A DNA stretch of 64,000 nucleotides from Salinispira pacifica. GTDB taxonomy: Bacteria > Spirochaetota > Spirochaetia > DSM-27196 > Salinispiraceae. Below are positions 55,650 to 63,032 of this stretch, in pieces. The position numbers and the translations under genes were made by a program. Each line of letters opens with the position of its first letter. Position 1 is the stretch's first letter. The notes beneath the pieces were generated by a model. The model made no database searches. It saw only the letters and a program-made list of their open reading frames with translations, and was not told the origin of the DNA. The stretch covers positions 3,205,570 to 3,269,569 of the forward strand of contig NC_023035.1 in the NCBI RefSeq assembly GCF_000507245.1, in the 5' to 3' direction.

Positions 55650-56603
55650 ATGGCGAGCACAGACAAAGGCATCAGTTTAAACGACAACAGCATTCCCGAA
55701 GCAATCCGCAAACATCTCCATTCTCTGGCTGAGGCTGAAGGAAAACACGACAACCCGGAATATCTCGACGAACTATACCGGGTTTGGCAGAAAAAGGCCG
55801 TGGTTTTTCACCAGGCCTGCGACGATGCCGGACTGCAACTCCTGGACAGCCTTGAGCTGCAGGATGAACGGGGTTTTCTGGTGCTCACCTACTCCGGCTC
55901 TCTGCTCAGCATGGGACCTAGGGTCTTCAACACCCAGGGCCGCGGAGGGCGGTGGAGCGAATATTCATCCATCAAGCTTCGCACCGATGTTCCTGACATT
56001 ATCATGGAAAAAGATGCGGATATCGCTGCAAATGTCAGCCTTGAGTACGGGGTGAAGCTCAACGCCCAGCGGCTTAAATCCACCAGTCCGGTGTACATAC
56101 TGGCCGTGTGCCCGCCGGGTATCAGCAGCGAAGAGCAGGACAAGCGTATTCGGGAAAGCAGCATATATATTACCACTGCCTTCATGAAATACAACCGGAC
56201 ACTCCAGCTGGACAGGGATAATGTACCCGACCAGTTCACCATGAAGTCAATGACCAGATACATTGCGAAAAAGCATAACCTCACAGGAAACGAGGCACGT
56301 CTCCTTATTGATGATTTTCTCACACTGGTGGAAACCGGCATGCTACTGGGCGAGTCGGTTCCCCTGGGGAAAATCGGACGATTCTCTGTAAAGATCCGGG
56401 GGGCTCAGAAAGCGCGGAAAGTGAAGCACCCGGGCACCGGGGAAGAGATGGTAATTGAAGCAAAGCCCTCAATGGGAGTTCCGAAAATATCTTTCAGCTC
56501 ATACTTGAAAGAACGGGCCGCCACCCTTGGGGACCGCCCCGGACAGGAACCCGGCGGGGACTACGCACCGGAACGGGATGATGACGACAGCGGTGAAGAT
56601 TGA
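55650..56603 (+). CDS. Unrecognised domain fused to an HU/IHF-type DNA-binding domain
   Basis: This 317-residue protein has an N-terminal half (about 1-185) that parallels the divergent gene at 54977: LVLTYSGSLLSMGP, YSSIKLRTDVPD and KSTSPVYILAVCPPGISSEE. The C-terminal half is a histone-like domain (about 195-285): TMKSMTRYIAKKHNLTGNEA, LLIDDFLTLVETGMLLGESV, PLGKIGRFSVKIRGAQKARK, PGTGEEMVIEAKPSMGVPKI. This matches HU/IHF topology with the beta-arm tip. It ends in an acidic Asp/Glu tail. It is possibly a nucleoid output protein of the adjacent kinase unit. Confidence 0.78.
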   Translation: MASTDKGISLNDNSIPEAIRKHLHSLAEAEGKHDNPEYLDELYRVWQKKAVVFHQACDDAGLQLLDSLELQDERGFLVLTYSGSLLSMGPRVFNTQGRGGRWSEYSSIKLRTDVPDIIMEKDADIAANVSLEYGVKLNAQRLKSTSPVYILAVCPPGISSEEQDKRIRESSIYITTAFMKYNRTLQLDRDNVPDQFTMKSMTRYIAKKHNLTGNEARLLIDDFLTLVETGMLLGESVPLGKIGRFSVKIRGAQKARKVKHPGTGEEMVIEAKPSMGVPKISFSSYLKERAATLGDRPGQEPGGDYAPERDDDDSGED

Positions 56604-56619
56604 GCAGACTTGCTGAAGC

Positions 56620-56946
56620 TCAATCTTCAGACAGCCACTTCATGGCATCTTCTTCACTTTCAAAAGCCTGAATCTTGCGTCCGGTGACCATCTTCACCCC
56701 CGCCAGGGCCACTTTGATCATTCCGCTGGCTCCCACAACGGCGGACTTGTGTACATGGGGTCCAGCGCTCTTGGAGAATTGCCGCTGAATGCTGTTCTTC
56801 ACGTGATTGGTTTTACCGCCGTTTTCGATAACGGTAAGAAGATTCACCTCACCTTCACGCTTGATCTCCTCAAGCCGGGAATCAAGAAGGCTCTGCATTT
56901 CATTGTCTCTGATTTCAGCCGGATAAAATATTCTGATAATTTTCAT
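56620..56946 (-). CDS. Small protein, possible STAS-like fold
   Basis: This protein of about 108 residues begins MKIIRIFYPAEIRDNEMQSL. It has a helix-strand alternation (VNLLTVIENGG, GPHVHKSAVVGASGMIKVAL, AGVKMVTGRKIQAFESEEDA) ending in MKWLSED, a pattern seen in SpoIIAA/STAS-like small proteins. The assignment is weak. The start is set at ATG 56946, since a longer frame lacks conserved features. It is downstream of the lipoprotein gene on the same strand (59-bp gap), convergent with the HU fusion. Confidence 0.55.
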   Translation of the reverse strand: MKIIRIFYPAEIRDNEMQSLLDSRLEEIKREGEVNLLTVIENGGKTNHVKNSIQRQFSKSAGPHVHKSAVVGASGMIKVALAGVKMVTGRKIQAFESEEDAMKWLSED

Positions 56947-57005
56947 AAAGATTATTGTAGCCGGAATTTCATCAATTGTAGAGGATTTTTTTCCGGTCCC
57001 TGAAA

Positions 57006-57656
57006 CTATTGAAACGTAATCTCCACCGGAAGCATCTCCGTACTGGTCATCCACAGCATGAGAGGCATTTCCACAATCAGAACATCGTCCATGGGGATAA
57101 TGGCGGCCACACCTTTCTCACCTCCCACCAGCACCTCATCCACGGCTTCCCGTCCTGCTTCCCGGGAGATAAACAGCTGATATTTGGCGCTGCCGAAAAA
57201 CATCATGGTCATCTCATCCATCTCCTGGCTTTCCTCATTGGGAGGAAGGAGAATGGTCATGCTCTTGTCCCGGATAACCGGGAAGAACACCCTGTTCATG
57301 GGATCGGCCTCGGCAAGATCACGGGAGTCGTATTCCGCATCTATTTCCACACCGTAGTCGTACTCGCTGTCGATTGGGGATGTTTTGACCCTTGCTCCGG
57401 GAATATCGGTATTCACCAACCCTTCCTCGCCGGTAAAATCCGGAAGATCACCATAATCCGGCTGCTCGCCGGTCATTGATGCCGCCCCCTCAACCAGAGC
57501 TTTGCTGAACGTCATTCTGATTCGGGTTCTGGTGGCCGTCTCATCCCCCTCAACAGTCTGTACAACATTCAAACAGGACGACAGGAGAAAAACTGTCAGG
57601 ACAACGATTATGATTTGCCGGAAATTCCGGTTTCCCAAGGGAAGTATTTTGTTCAT
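57006..57656 (-). CDS. Lipoprotein of unknown function
   Basis: This protein of about 216 residues has a signal peptide with lipobox LLSSC (MNKILPLGNRNFRQIIIVVL then TVFLLSSC). The mature part is acidic, contains many Met residues (EMDEMTMMFFG, VEMPLMLWMTSTEML) and is predicted beta-rich. No family known. The ATG at 57656 follows AGGAGG with ideal spacing. A longer frame starts inside the neighbouring flavoprotein gene and is rejected. Confidence 0.7.
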   Translation of the reverse strand: MNKILPLGNRNFRQIIIVVLTVFLLSSCLNVVQTVEGDETATRTRIRMTFSKALVEGAASMTGEQPDYGDLPDFTGEEGLVNTDIPGARVKTSPIDSEYDYGVEIDAEYDSRDLAEADPMNRVFFPVIRDKSMTILLPPNEESQEMDEMTMMFFGSAKYQLFISREAGREAVDEVLVGGEKGVAAIIPMDDVLIVEMPLMLWMTSTEMLPVEITFQ

Positions 57657-57684
57657 GTTGATGCCTCCTGTTGATAAGTATGCA

Positions 57685-59007
57685 TCAGCGGTCAGTATTC
57701 TGCCACCGTGAGGCATTAATTGCTGACTCAGCTGCAGTCCAGGCTGTGGACCAGCACAGCTGAAGTGAGTATCCTCCGCTCGGGCGGTTAATATCCAGCA
57801 TATCACCAATAATATATAAACCAGGAACCTTCTTGCTCTCCATGCGGCGAAAATCCACCTCATTCACCGGAATGCCGCCTCTGGCAACCACGGCGTGATC
57901 CGGAGAAAGTCTTCTTTTGTAGTGAAAACTGAGCCGTTTCATGGCATGCACCAGCTGTCTGCGGTTTTGCCGGGAAAACTCCCCGCCCCTTCCTTCCAGT
58001 GCGGATTGGAGCTGTGATGGAAGAAATTCCTGGTAGCGTCTGGAATAGAGGGGATCCAGGATATTGGCGGCAAGCTTTTTCGGTGCGGCGCCCAGAAGCT
58101 TCACCACATTCCTGTCCAGCTCGCCTTCGTCTCTTCCCGGGAACATATCCAGCTCTATCCGGATGGTGTGCCCTGTGGACAGTTCATCCCGGTACTCCTG
58201 TTCAAGTTCGCCCAGCCGGGCGCTGAGATTCAGTATCCCCGGTCCTGAGAGACCGAAATGGGTGAACAGCAGTTTTCCCCTGCGCTTCTCCAGGAGCTTT
58301 CCTGCTTCACCTGTCGGGGGTTCCAGATACAGACTGATTCCGCAATCCTGAATGCTCACCCCCATCAGCCTGCTCACCCGCCGTTCTTTTACCTCAACAG
58401 GAACCAGAATTGCATCGGGAGTGCGAACAGTGTGCCCCAGGGCTTGAAGCATGGGGAATACCGAACCGTCTGAGCCGGTATCCTTCCGGGCAAACCCGCC
58501 GGAGGCGGCAATGATCCGGGTACCGTGAAATGTCTGGCTTCCGCAGTCGATTCGAAATCCCGTATCGTCACGGTACACAGCCCCTGCCCTTGTCTCCAGC
58601 TTCAGCTCAACCCTTCCCTGGCGGATGTAGTCCAATAATGCTTCAAGAATGCTCCGGGAATCATCGCTTCGGGGAAAAGCCCGGTTCTCTGCTTCCACTT
58701 TCACCGGCACCTGTTGATTCTCAAAAAAGGATATGCAGTCATTGGGTGAAAAACGGCGGAACGGCGATATGAGAGCCTTCCCTTCACGGCCGTAGCAATT
58801 GGCAAGGGCAATCATATCTGTCTGTACATTGGTAAAATTGCATCGGCCGCCCCCTGAAATGACCAGCTTTCTTCCAGGTTCAGGATTAGCCTCAAGAATG
58901 CAGATCTTCGGGGCAGGCAGTCCGCACTCTGCTGCATACTCCGCTGCTCTGCCCGCAGTCATCAGTCCCGACGGACCCCCGCCGATGACAAGAATATCAT
59001 AATGCAA
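57685..59007 (-). CDS. HI0933/BaiN-type NAD(P)/FAD-dependent oxidoreductase
   Basis: This 440-residue flavoprotein of the HI0933 family has FAD motif DILVIGGGPSGLMTAGRAAE, the family signature GRKLVISGGGRCNFTN, GTRIIAASGGFA, and a C-terminal VPGLYIIGDMLDINRPSGGY, with SLQLCWSTAWTAAE. Members include ketosteroid or bile-acid dehydroxylation enzymes and proteins of unknown substrate. It begins 5 bp after the CrtZ stop, so it is probably translated with it. Confidence 0.88.
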   Translation of the reverse strand: MHYDILVIGGGPSGLMTAGRAAEYAAECGLPAPKICILEANPEPGRKLVISGGGRCNFTNVQTDMIALANCYGREGKALISPFRRFSPNDCISFFENQQVPVKVEAENRAFPRSDDSRSILEALLDYIRQGRVELKLETRAGAVYRDDTGFRIDCGSQTFHGTRIIAASGGFARKDTGSDGSVFPMLQALGHTVRTPDAILVPVEVKERRVSRLMGVSIQDCGISLYLEPPTGEAGKLLEKRRGKLLFTHFGLSGPGILNLSARLGELEQEYRDELSTGHTIRIELDMFPGRDEGELDRNVVKLLGAAPKKLAANILDPLYSRRYQEFLPSQLQSALEGRGGEFSRQNRRQLVHAMKRLSFHYKRRLSPDHAVVARGGIPVNEVDFRRMESKKVPGLYIIGDMLDINRPSGGYSLQLCWSTAWTAAESAINASRWQNTDR

Positions 59008-59012
59008 ACTGC

Positions 59013-59471
59013 TTACTTCTTGACTTCATACTTTTTCGGAGCCCACAGAAAACCGAACGCTTCAGTGGGGTTTTTCTTTGTGGTTTTATGATGGGATCTG
59101 TGTGCATTAATAATTCTCTGGAAGTAGGGACTCTTGTGTGGAATTTTCAGCCATTTGATCCGTTTGTGGAACATCACATCGTGAAAAAGCGTGTAACCGA
59201 TGCCATAAAGAGTAATTCCGATACCTGCAGAGATCAAAGGCCAGATCATATAGCGGATGCCGAATACCAGCGCCAGTATGGCAGGAGTTGCGAACCAGAC
59301 AACGAACAGATCATTCAATTCAAATTTTCCCTTGTGTGGCACATGATGATCCTTGTGAAGAACCCACAGGAAACCGTGCATAATATACTTATGGGTAAAC
59401 CATGCCACAAATTCCATAAATGCAAAGGCTCCGATTGCAATGGCAACATTCAGAATTATTTCTAAAATCAT
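59013..59471 (-). CDS. crtZ: Beta-carotene hydroxylase (CrtZ-type)
   Basis: This 152-residue membrane di-iron enzyme of the fatty-acid-hydroxylase superfamily adds 3-OH to beta-ionone rings. Histidine boxes are visible: HKYIMHGFLWVLHKDHH, HDVMFHKRIKW and HRSHH. Hydrophobic helices MILEIILNVAIAIGAFAFM and WFATPAILALVFGIRYMIWP fit four TM segments. The ATG at 59471 follows GGAGGAG. No phytoene synthase or desaturase gene is in the window; other carotenoid genes would lie elsewhere. It is adjacent to a flavoprotein that might act in the same pathway (inference). Confidence 0.87.
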   Translation of the reverse strand: MILEIILNVAIAIGAFAFMEFVAWFTHKYIMHGFLWVLHKDHHVPHKGKFELNDLFVVWFATPAILALVFGIRYMIWPLISAGIGITLYGIGYTLFHDVMFHKRIKWLKIPHKSPYFQRIINAHRSHHKTTKKNPTEAFGFLWAPKKYEVKK

Positions 59472-59539
59472 AATGCTCCTCCAGAACATTTTTAGGGTAT
59501 AATATACTCACGGAAAGACCGGGGGAAAAAGAGATTTTG

Positions 59540-59579
59540 CCGGTAATTACCGGTAATCCGAAAGCGTCGGTAATCCGGC
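59540..59579. repeat. Palindrome with CGGTAAT repeats before crtZ
   Basis: CCGGTAATTACCGG (59540-59553) is a perfect 14-bp palindrome. It is followed by a third CGGTAAT and TCCGGCG, in the gap of 114 bp between the sulfotransferase stop and the crtZ start. It may be a regulatory dyad or a weak terminator. Confidence 0.4.
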
Positions 59580-59585
59580 GATTCC

Positions 59586-60743
59586 CTACTCCAGAGAAAA
59601 CGAAAAACGATGGAACACCGGTTTAAAGCGCTCATAGATTTCCTCGGTGGTGAACCCGTCAATCTCTAAACTGTGATTCTTGGGTCTCCAATTTTTTTTG
59701 GCTCTGGCTTTCTCATGTGAGAGTACCTCACGGTACTCCGACGGCATCTCAATTTCCAGCCAGGAGTAGATGGATTCAACCGTATGAAACGGATCTGCCA
59801 CCAGATCATCGTAGGGAACAATTTTCACCTGGTCAGGGGGGAATTTCTCAAGCTCATTCAGGGTATCCACATACCAGTGATGAACAAAATCCACCACAAA
59901 ATCCCGGTAGGGAAAACGGATCCCCGGTTTTTCGATTGAATTCCACACCTCGGTGAACCAGCGCATGAGGGACGGGAGAACATCCAGAGGATTTCTGGCA
60001 AGATACACAAAGCGGGCATCGGGAAATTCCTTCAGCAGACTGGCCGCCCGGGAGCTGAAGGTTGGGCTTTTGGACAGGTAATACTGGGACTCGGGATGCG
60101 CGAACATATGCCGCTGAATTGCCGCCCGGTAATATCTCATTGCCCGCCGCTTCTGGCGCGTATTTTCCCGCCGGTCATATTCATAGAATTTCACCGCTTC
60201 ATCCAGAAACGGATTCACAAAAAAGACAAATGGACTTGCGTATGTATGGATAAAAAACGCCTCATCTTCCTCATGATGCATCAGGCCCATGGTATGGGAT
60301 GTTTCTGTATGAAAGACCTTTCCCTCAGCCCAGGAAAGAAGTCGGCGCAACGGTCTGCCGAACCATCTGTCTGCAATAAAAATACCCCTGACCAGTTTCC
60401 TGGCACTTACACTGGGTGCGAACATCATTTCCCATGTTGTCCCCGAGGAAAAGGTATCAACATCCTTCCCCATCATCCGCTGGAGAAAAGTGGAACCGCT
60501 GCGGAAACTTCCGATAATAAATACCGGTTTCTTCACTTCCTTTTTCCGGATTGCCGGACGGGTGATTCGATCAAGGGCATAAAATAGCCAGATAGCCAGT
60601 TCATACACAGGAAACACAAAGATCATACTGAGTGTCCATATTGTGTGGGCGGTATGGGTTCGATACCTGGTGTCCGGTCCGTGGAAAAGATTCCGCATCA
60701 GCTGACGGAAATATGCGGCAAAGTCAAAGGCAAGAATATTCAT
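59586..60743 (-). CDS. Sulfotransferase-family protein
   Basis: This protein of about 385 residues has the 5'-phosphosulfate loop PVFIIGSFRSGSTFLQRMMG and the 3'-phosphate region RFVYLARNPLDVLPSLMRWF. IVPYDDLVADPFHTVESIYSWL is also typical of PAPS-dependent sulfotransferases. Two N-terminal hydrophobic helices (about 40-68) suggest membrane association. The substrate is probably a lipid or carbohydrate. The ATG at 60743 was chosen because the longer frame overlaps the response regulator gene. It stands next to crtZ, so a sulfated carotenoid is conceivable but not shown. Confidence 0.8.
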   Translation of the reverse strand: MNILAFDFAAYFRQLMRNLFHGPDTRYRTHTAHTIWTLSMIFVFPVYELAIWLFYALDRITRPAIRKKEVKKPVFIIGSFRSGSTFLQRMMGKDVDTFSSGTTWEMMFAPSVSARKLVRGIFIADRWFGRPLRRLLSWAEGKVFHTETSHTMGLMHHEEDEAFFIHTYASPFVFFVNPFLDEAVKFYEYDRRENTRQKRRAMRYYRAAIQRHMFAHPESQYYLSKSPTFSSRAASLLKEFPDARFVYLARNPLDVLPSLMRWFTEVWNSIEKPGIRFPYRDFVVDFVHHWYVDTLNELEKFPPDQVKIVPYDDLVADPFHTVESIYSWLEIEMPSEYREVLSHEKARAKKNWRPKNHSLEIDGFTTEEIYERFKPVFHRFSFSLE

Positions 60744-60804
60744 GTCTCTACAATACAGAATACACCGATGTGTAACAAGAAGAATCTGCCCCCCCTGGAC
60801 GCAG

Positions 60805-61158
60805 CTATGGGCAAACCCGCTGGATTTCCTCATAGAAAAAATGTTCCTGAATCGGTTTGGGGATGAGCCCATGCATGCCTGCTTCCCTGATTTTTTTCCT
60901 GTCTTCCGGATAATCATAGCCGGTAACCGCAAGTATTTTGACATCAAGTCCATGTTCCTGTACGGACTTGGCAATCTCATAGCCGTCTTTTTTCGGCAGC
61001 CCCAGATCCAGGAGAATCAGATCGAAGCGTTCGTTCTCCAATGCTTTCAAGGCCTGTTCCCCGTCTGCCGCCTCGTGAACGCTCCAGCCTTTTTTTCGGA
61101 TGAGATTGCGGATATACAGCCTGTTGATGGCTTCATCTTCTGCAAGCAGAATGTGCAC
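60805..61158 (-). CDS. Single-domain response regulator (CheY-like)
   Basis: This 117-residue receiver domain alone has an acidic pair in LLAEDEAINR, phosphoacceptor Asp in LILLDLGLPKKDG, Thr in LAVTGYDYPED and Lys in GLIPKPIQE. There is no output domain. It is divergent (about 190 bp) from a receiver-histidine kinase gene, which is a plausible phosphodonor. Confidence 0.9.
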   Translation of the reverse strand: MHILLAEDEAINRLYIRNLIRKKGWSVHEAADGEQALKALENERFDLILLDLGLPKKDGYEIAKSVQEHGLDVKILAVTGYDYPEDRKKIREAGMHGLIPKPIQEHFFYEEIQRVCP

Positions 61159-61343
61159 AGGTCCTCCCGATGTGGATGTGGAATAGTATTTCTACTTTCA
61201 ATTATATGGACATCCGGGGTGTGATGCCAGATACTCTCTGAAGGCCGGGATTAATTTTCTGCTTGGGCACAGTTTGCATCCGGGATTCGATAATCCTATA
61301 CTGGTTTACAGAGACGAAGCGTGGAGATCCAAGGAGGCGTAGA

Positions 61344-62456
61344 ATTTCTCAGAATCAAATGCAGGTGCTGATAATTGATGACGTGCCGGAAATTGTGGAA
61401 CTTGTCCGCCTCATTCTGGAAGATCAGGGAATTGTGTGCATAAGCAGCTTTAACGCTACGGACGGTCTGGACATTGCGCGCAACGGTTCCGTGGATCTGA
61501 TTTTGCTTGATATTCTCATGCCCGGGGAGGACGGCTTCGCCCTGTGCAGAAGGCTGAAGAGCGACGAGGCCACCAAAGAGATCCCGATAATCTTCATAAC
61601 CGGAAAAGGAGATGACGAATCCATTGTGAAGGGATTCGAACTGGGTGCGGTGGACTACATCCCCAAACCCTTTAATCGATACGAATTACTCAGCAGAGTG
61701 CAGACCCATCTCAAACTGATCAACAGAACCCGGGAACTCAATTCGATTATCAGCGTGAAAGACAGGGTGCTGTCCATCATTGCCCATGAGCTGAGGAATC
61801 AGTTTTCATCCCTGATGAACATGTACGAGCTGTTCAGTGCCGATCTCGAGGGAATGGAGAACCCCCAGCTTCAGCGTCATCTCCACAGTCTCAGCTACGG
61901 GCTGTCGGAAACCCACGATTTATTTGACAATCTCATTACCTGGTCCAGAAATCAGCGGGGAAAATTCCGCATGAAATATGCGAAAATCCATCTCTACAGC
62001 GTCATCCAGGAAATAGAAAACGGTATTCTTAACGGTCTGGAATATAAGGAGCTGACTCTGGATAACAGGGTTGATCCAGCACTATTCGCAGTAAGCGATG
62101 AAACCCTGGTTCGGCTGATTATCAGGAATTTCATTACCAACGCAATTAAATTCAGCTACCGGGGGGGGACCATTACCGTAAGCTCCATGAAAGAACAGGG
62201 ATGCGCGTGCATAACCGTGCAGGATGAAGGCACGGGAATAGATCCTGAGGTAAAAAACGACCTTTTTCACATCGATAAAAATCCCACAACCGCAGGAACT
62301 GAAAAAGAAAAGGGAACAGGTATCGGCCTGATAATCTGCAGGGATTTTGCGAAAAAGATCGGCGCATCAATTGATCTGGAATCTGATCCCGGGGAGGGAG
62401 CCGCATTCACCCTGCATATCCCGGTCTACCCTAGTCCCGGCGAAGATCCGAGTTAA
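61344..62456 (+). CDS. Response regulator-histidine kinase hybrid (REC-HisKA-HATPase)
   Basis: This cytosolic protein of about 370 residues has a receiver domain (VLIIDDVPEIVELV, LILLDILMPGEDG, FITGKGDDESIV, DYIPKPFNRY). A HisKA-like H-box follows (SIIAHELRNQFSSLMNMYEL), then an ATPase domain: N-box RNFITNAIKFSYRGG, G1 VQDEGTGIDPE, G2 GTGIGLIICRDFA. There is no TM or sensor domain. AAGGAGG lies 6 nt before an in-frame ATT (61344) but 21 nt before the first ATG (61359), so an ATT start is possible. It is divergent from the CheY-like gene. Confidence 0.87.
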   Translation: MSQNQMQVLIIDDVPEIVELVRLILEDQGIVCISSFNATDGLDIARNGSVDLILLDILMPGEDGFALCRRLKSDEATKEIPIIFITGKGDDESIVKGFELGAVDYIPKPFNRYELLSRVQTHLKLINRTRELNSIISVKDRVLSIIAHELRNQFSSLMNMYELFSADLEGMENPQLQRHLHSLSYGLSETHDLFDNLITWSRNQRGKFRMKYAKIHLYSVIQEIENGILNGLEYKELTLDNRVDPALFAVSDETLVRLIIRNFITNAIKFSYRGGTITVSSMKEQGCACITVQDEGTGIDPEVKNDLFHIDKNPTTAGTEKEKGTGIGLIICRDFAKKIGASIDLESDPGEGAAFTLHIPVYPSPGEDPS

Positions 62457-62988
62457 AGTCCACCCCCAGAAATCCGGCGAGAGCCCTGCCGCTTGCATCC
62501 AACTCCTCCGCAGCAGTTGAATCTTCGATGGTAATTCGGCTGTCCACTTCATCCCGGTTATCCTCAAGCTTTTCCAAATTCATAACAACCTGGAGCTTAT
62601 AGATTCCCGGGTTCTGTCGGCGGCTGGATTTAAGATCAAATTCCACACCGTTCAGGGCCACGAAACTGATGGCAGACAGGGGCAGTTCAATCTTTTTCAA
62701 GGGAAGAGCCAGAAAACTGTGTATGAGGATAAATGTGCCGTTTTGACGGGAGAAACGGTAGATCTTGTTTTCCCCGGTGTTGAACAGGGTGACTGCAAAA
62801 ACCAGGGTAAAAATGATAATTCCCCCGGTGTTAAACACCGTGGATTCGCTTACCACAGCGGTAATCACAGCTCCGCTGAGAATTACCAGCAGGACTGCAT
62901 TGAAGATGCGGGAGATCCGCTTGCGCTGCACCACGAAATCACCGTTTTTATCGTATCCTTCCTGGATTCTGCTGCGTATTTTAATCAT
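62431..62988 (-). CDS. Membrane protein of unknown function
   Basis: This 185-residue protein has two close TM helices near residues 30-45 (FNAVLLVILSGAVITAVVSE) and 52-68 (NTGGIIIFTLVFAVTLFNTG). A cytosolic beta domain follows (YRFSRQNGTFILIHSFLALP, YKLQVVMNLEKLEDNRDEVD) and an acidic C-terminal tail. The layout recalls PH-domain membrane proteins such as that at 30703. It is convergent with the histidine kinase (26-bp overlap). Confidence 0.6.
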   Translation of the reverse strand: MIKIRSRIQEGYDKNGDFVVQRKRISRIFNAVLLVILSGAVITAVVSESTVFNTGGIIIFTLVFAVTLFNTGENKIYRFSRQNGTFILIHSFLALPLKKIELPLSAISFVALNGVEFDLKSSRRQNPGIYKLQVVMNLEKLEDNRDEVDSRITIEDSTAAEELDASGRALAGFLGVDFNSDLRRD

Positions 62989-63032
62989 ATGGCATCATAG
63001 CAAATTTTCTGTGAGTTCACAATTGCAAATTC

